Source: Azorinus chamasolen
Taxonomy: Eukaryota; Mollusca; Bivalvia; Cardiida; Solecurtidae
Direction of reading: 5' to 3'
Assembly (NCBI GenBank): GCA_963576725.1
Contig: OY755241.1
Coordinates: 79,658,003 to 79,722,002, forward strand
DNA length: 64,000 bases
Position numbers and translations under genes: made by a program. The notes beneath the pieces are model-generated. The model made no database searches. It was not told the origin of the DNA and saw nothing but the letters and a program-made list of their open reading frames with translations. Positions 40,901 through 46,900 of the stretch are shown here, in pieces. How positions within the stretch are numbered: position 1 is the stretch's first letter; every line of letters begins with the position of its first letter.

Positions 40901-43900
40901 TATTCATGATATCATTATTTCTTATACAGTATGAATATTCAACAGTGAAAGGGTTAACATGGTTCACAAGATCTCTCAGTTTGTTCTGTTTGTCACTGTT
41001 AACCCCGTTCAGTTTAACCCATTCCCTCATAGGCTATTTTTAGACCCATTCCCTCATAGGCTATTTTTAGACCCAACCTCTTTGAATAAATCTACTGAAA
41101 AGGAGCATTTACAAGAAAAAACAAAATTTTTAGAATTGAAGTTTTGAAACTTGTGATAAATAGAGTGTTTGCTCACATGGAGTAAGTGCTCTATTATGAT
41201 AAATAGAGCAATTGCTCCTAAGGTGCAATGCTTTGTTTATCACCTTTCCAAAAATGACCTTTACAGGCATGTCAAAAGTTGTCAAAATGAGGGAATGGGT
41301 GTACAAGTTATGACCTTGACCACGTTGGAACACAATCTAGTTTTAACATTGACTTTCTACCCATAACATTTGATTTTTAGCTCGTTTGATTTGAAGTAAA
41401 TGTCGAGCTATTGTGATCACTGGGTCGTAGGCATTGTTGTAGTTGAAGGCGTTAGCAAATGTTGCTGTTAAATGCTTTGATTTACAACATTCAATTTATC
41501 TAGTTATGCTTTGATTTACAACATTCAATTTATCTAGTTACTGATTATCGTCATGTTTCTTGTCAAAACATCTGTCATCTTAACTGCTAGCATTTGAAAC
41601 AGTTGTCTGTTGATGTGGATCTTGTCATCTGCATCAATCCTCATAGAGTCTCCTTTTGATCTGATCTGCATGCAAAGGTTTTAATGCACCTGTAGATTAT
41701 AAAAGGCCAAACTGCCTAGGCTCTTAATGCACCTGTAGATTATAAAAGGCCAAACTGCCTAGGCTCTTTTATCCCTTTAACCCTGGTTCCCTGTTCTATG
41801 TTTATTTCAAATTCCAATACCTAATGAATATTCATTAACAAAATAGTTATAAAGAAATATGCAAGGTGGAACATTGTAGACATTTTAGAAAGCAAAGAAA
41901 TGGATCCATCAAATTCTATTAGCAAACAGAGTAGACCCTGATCAGACGGCTCCTCTAGGAGCCATCTGATCTGGGTCTACTCTGTTTGCAAATGCGTGAA
42001 AACACGTTTATATAAGGGAAAGGGTTTTCAAAAAAGGTGAAAAATTTTCAGTACCAACTGAATATTCATTGACAAAATAGTTATAAAGAAATATGGAAGG
42101 TGGAACATTGTAGACATTTTAGAAAGTAAAGAAACAGATCTATCAAATTCTATTAGCAAACTGAGTAGACCCTGATCAGACGGCTCCTCTAGGAGCCATC
42201 TGATCTGGGTCTACTCTGTTTGCAAATGTGTGAAAACAAGTTTATATGAGGGCAAGGGTTAACACAATTTAGTGGCCGTTATAGAGAGGTTCTACTGTAG
42301 TTGGTACTCATCAGTATTGCATCTTTGGGATAATTCTAGTGAGTACAGTCTCAGTAATGTGACTACATAATTCTAGTGAGTACAGTCTCAGTAATGTGAC
42401 CACATAATCTGTAAAAGTAGGTGGTTGATTTACTCTTTACTTCATACATACCAGTACGCCTTTTTGGCATAGAAGCTGTCTGATCTGGGCCTGTTTTTGT
42501 ATGGAATTATATAGGTCGGATTCTACAGCTTATGCCATGGCCAAAGCTTTACAGTGTTCATATGCCATTATAAAAAATAATCCAATTAATATGCATAATA
42601 CAATTGTTTCTTACCCTGAATGGAGTGAAGGGAGGGCATTCTATAAGAGTTTTCTGTTACTTTTTGTCCTGATTTAAGCAACCACCCGTTTTAAATATCC
42701 AGAATGCAACTTCTTATGAGTGGTCGTATTAGAAAGACTCTACTGTACAACAAAGCAAGTTTGGGTTGTGAGATGAGAGAGTTAGATAGGGTAGTATGCA
42801 CCTTCTCTTAGCTCAGACTTTACAGTACAACAAAGCAAGTTTGGGTTGTGAGATGAGAGAGTTAGATAGGGTAGTATGCACCTTCTCTTAGCTCAGACTT
42901 TACAGTACAACAAAGCAAGTTTGGGTTGTGAGATGAGAGAGTTAGATAGGGTAGTATGCACCTTCTCTTAGCTCAGACTTTACAGTACAACAAAGCAAGT
43001 TTGGGTTGTGAGATGAGAGAGTTAGATAGGGTAGTATGCACCTTCTCTTAGCTCAGACTTTACAGTACAACAAAGCAAGTTTGGGTTGTGAGATGAGAGA
43101 GTTAGATAGGGTAGTATGCACCTTCTCTTAGCTCAGACTTTACAGTACAACAAAGCAAGTTTGGGTTGTGAGATGAGAGAGTTAGATAGGGAAGTATGCA
43201 CCTTCTCTTAGCTCATTTGTTTGTATCTGCATATATTACTTTAAAACTTAACCCATTCTTCCATAAATATGCCTTTCTACGCTTTTGCAAACAGAGTAGA
43301 CCCAGATTAGATGGCTCTTATAATTATGATATAGTACAAACATGATTCTACAGTTTCTGCCATGGCCAAAGGTTCCTGTATCCATGTGCTGTTACATTGT
43401 ATAACAATTTGTCTAATTAATAGTCGAGGGCTTGGTGCAAAACTATTCTAACTCCTTCACAAAGTGAAGGAGTTAGAATAGTTTTGCATCAAGCCCTCGA
43501 TATATCTTTATACAGGAATATTCCTGTATCCATGTGCTGTTACATTGTATAACACTTTATCTAATTAATAGTCCTGATGTCATATATCTTACAGTCCTGA
43601 TGTCACATATGTCACATATCTTACAGTCCTGATGTCATATATCTTACAGGAATATTCATGGAGTAAATGGTTAAGCCTTTACTTGTTCAATGTTTGTGCT
43701 AGAAATAATGACATCATGAATATTTATTATTCAAGGGAAATTTCTACTCTGACAGAAACTGTAGAATCAGATCTATACCATGCCATAAGCAAACAGAGCA
43801 GACCCTCATTAGACAGCTCCTGTAGGAGCCATCATACATGTATATAGGAACCATCTGATCTGGGTCTACTCTGTTGGTATGAGGGAAAGATTAAAGGTAA

Positions 43901-46900
43901 ACTTTGGCTTAGACAAGGAATGTTTGATCAGATCTATATTACTGTCATGGGTACAGTAAAACCTCTCTTTAACGGCCACTAAATTGTGGTAATTAGTTGG
44001 TATTTAGGGCAGGTGGCTGCTTAAAGCAAGGTGAAAGTAAAACAGAACGCTCCTATGTCACCTTGCTTAAAGCAGCCACCTGCCTTTAACACACACTACT
44101 TGATGTAATTTAGTGGTCGTTATAGAGAGGTTTTACTGTAGTCCAGACCCTGGCCCAATGGCTCCTACATGTACCATCTGGTCTGAGTCTTCCATATTTG
44201 CAAAAGGCATGAAAAAGAGAGTCTTCCATATTTGCAATGTGCCTAATGCATTTCTCTTTCACATAATCACTTTACTTGTACACCTCTGTTAGCACATTCC
44301 TTCATATTGATGCCTCTGTAAAAGTCACTTTCTGAAACCATTGTGATAAATAGAGGATTTGCTCCATAGAAACAAACAAATCCTCTATTTATCACAATGA
44401 TTTCAAAACTACACAATTCTAAAATTGTCTTTTTCTCTAGTAAATGCTCCTTTTCAGTAGATTTGTTCAAAGAGGTTGAATCTAAAAATAGCCTATGAGG
44501 TAATGAGTCTAAAAATAGCCTATGAGGTAATGGGTTAATGCTTTGATCTCTTGTCTGTATGTATAAGCATGTAAATGAACTCAATAACTAAAATTTTTAA
44601 CAATGTTGTATTAACCCTTCGCTTGCTATTCACGTCAATATACCTACCTGTAAATAGTGAAGACCCAGATGAGACAGCTCCTGCAGGAGCTGTCTCATCA
44701 GGGTCTGCACTATTTACAAGTTGATAGTGTAACTAGTGCACTCCACAGCAGTGATTTTACAGCGAAATACTCGTACACAGTGAAAATATATGTAAATATA
44801 CAACAGGGCATAGATAAAGAAATAGAAATGTATTTTAAAATTCAGCAAGAGAAGGGTTAAGCGTTTGCTGCATACACATGCCTTTTAACATTTTTGCAAA
44901 CAGAGTAGATCCAGATCAGATGGCTCCTGGAGGAGTAGAGTGTCTGATCAGGGTGTACAGTTTGCTTGTGAAATAATATAGATCTGGTTTTACAATTTCT
45001 GCTTAATATTTGTGTTCATGTGTTATAATAAAAAATTCAATTAATGAATATTCATGATGCCATTATTTATTATGCATGAAGTTAAAGTAGTAGTCTCATT
45101 ATTCAGATCTGAAAAAAGAAAAGAAAATTTGAGTGGAGGATACAAGTTTTGGAAACGGGTATGAAAACAGTTTGGATCCAGATGAGACACCAAGTAACTG
45201 GACGTATGATAAGGATTCACATTGACCGACTCTTTAACGTTTTCTTAATGAACATTTATATATGAATTAATCATTTCGTGAATATTCATTAATTGAATTA
45301 TTTATGCCTATTAAAAGACAGGTCTTATTACGTTTAACCCTTTCCCTGTTCTATGTTTATTTCAAATTCCAATACCTAATGAATATTAATTAACAAAATA
45401 GTTATAAAGAAATATGCAAGGTGGAACATTGTAGACATTTTAGAAAGCAAAGAAATGGATCCATCAAATTCTATTAGCAAACAGAGTAGACCCTGATCAG
45501 ACGGCTCCTCTAGGAGCCGTCTGATCTGGGTCTACTGTGTTTGCAGATGCGTTAAAACACGTTTATATGAGGGAAAGGGTTAAACCAAGTGGAAGGCACC
45601 TGGTCGGACTGCATGTAAAACATGTCTGATCACTAAGCTGAGCATTTTTTATCAGATTGTCACCAAACTTGGTGAAAATGCTTGTAGGTAACTCAGCCAA
45701 GTTCGTTACTAGCTAAATGGCACCAGGCACTTTAGAATTTGTGGCCCTTGAATTAGCAAAAATTGCCAATTTGAGCCTTGTCCACTGTCTTGGTTGAGCA
45801 GTATCTGTCTGATTGTCACCAAACTTGGTGGTAATAATATCTTGGACAAGGTCAATTTTAAGTTTGTGTCACATGTAACTCTGAAACCATTACTGCTAAA
45901 ATGATGAAACCTTATGAATATGTTAATCAGCATGTTTATTGGATTTATAGGCCGTTATGTTTGTGATTTGAAATTTATAAGTGTGTGTGACTTTGAAACC
46001 ATTGCAGCTAGAATCAGTGTTTCAACCAGCAGCAATACTGAGGCATATGTGTATTTTCATCCAACAAAAATAAACATTGACAGAGGGCCTTAACACTTTC
46101 CTGTTCTACATTTATTTCAAATTTCAATACCTACCTACTATTCTTGGACACAATAGTTATAATGAACTACGGAAGGTGGAAAATTGTTGCTAATTTGGAA
46201 ACAAAAGAAACAGATCTATCAAATTCCATTAGCAAACAGAGCAGACCCTGATCAGACAGCTCTTATAGGAGCTGTCTGATCTTGGTCTACTGTGTTTGCA
46301 AATGTGGAAAAAGCGTTTATATGAGGGAAAGGGTTAATTTGTAAAATTTGTCAATTTGAAGTTTGTGTCACATATAACACTAAAACTAAACACTGTAAAG
46401 TCATCAGCATGTTAACTTGTGTGCTTGGGTATTTTCATCCAAACTCAATGAAGATTAATGGAGTAATGGGCATTGATGTTGTGGAAAGTAGCAATATTTT
46501 AAGTTTGTCTCATGTGAAGCTGCACAAGAAATCATGTAATAATATTAGTAAACTTCGAACACACTACCTCATAGGCATGCACATGAAATACCAGTCTGAA
46601 TAATATTTATCTTTTTATTGTGTCTGGAATGTGACAAAGTTGAAGGTGGGGGCATCTGTGTGTATGGACATATTTATAGTTGATATTTAGTAAGATTTTA
46701 GTGAAGTGTGGTTGGTTTATAAGATACATGTATATTATTGATTATAAGATATTACATGTATAATATATATTGTTTGATTTTGAAAATTAGTGCAAATGTT
46801 TATATGACTTTTACCTGATGAGACACCTTTTAGCACCTTTGCAGACAAAGTAGACCTAGATCAGGTGGCTGCTCTGTTTGCTTATCTTTCCTCCATGAAT

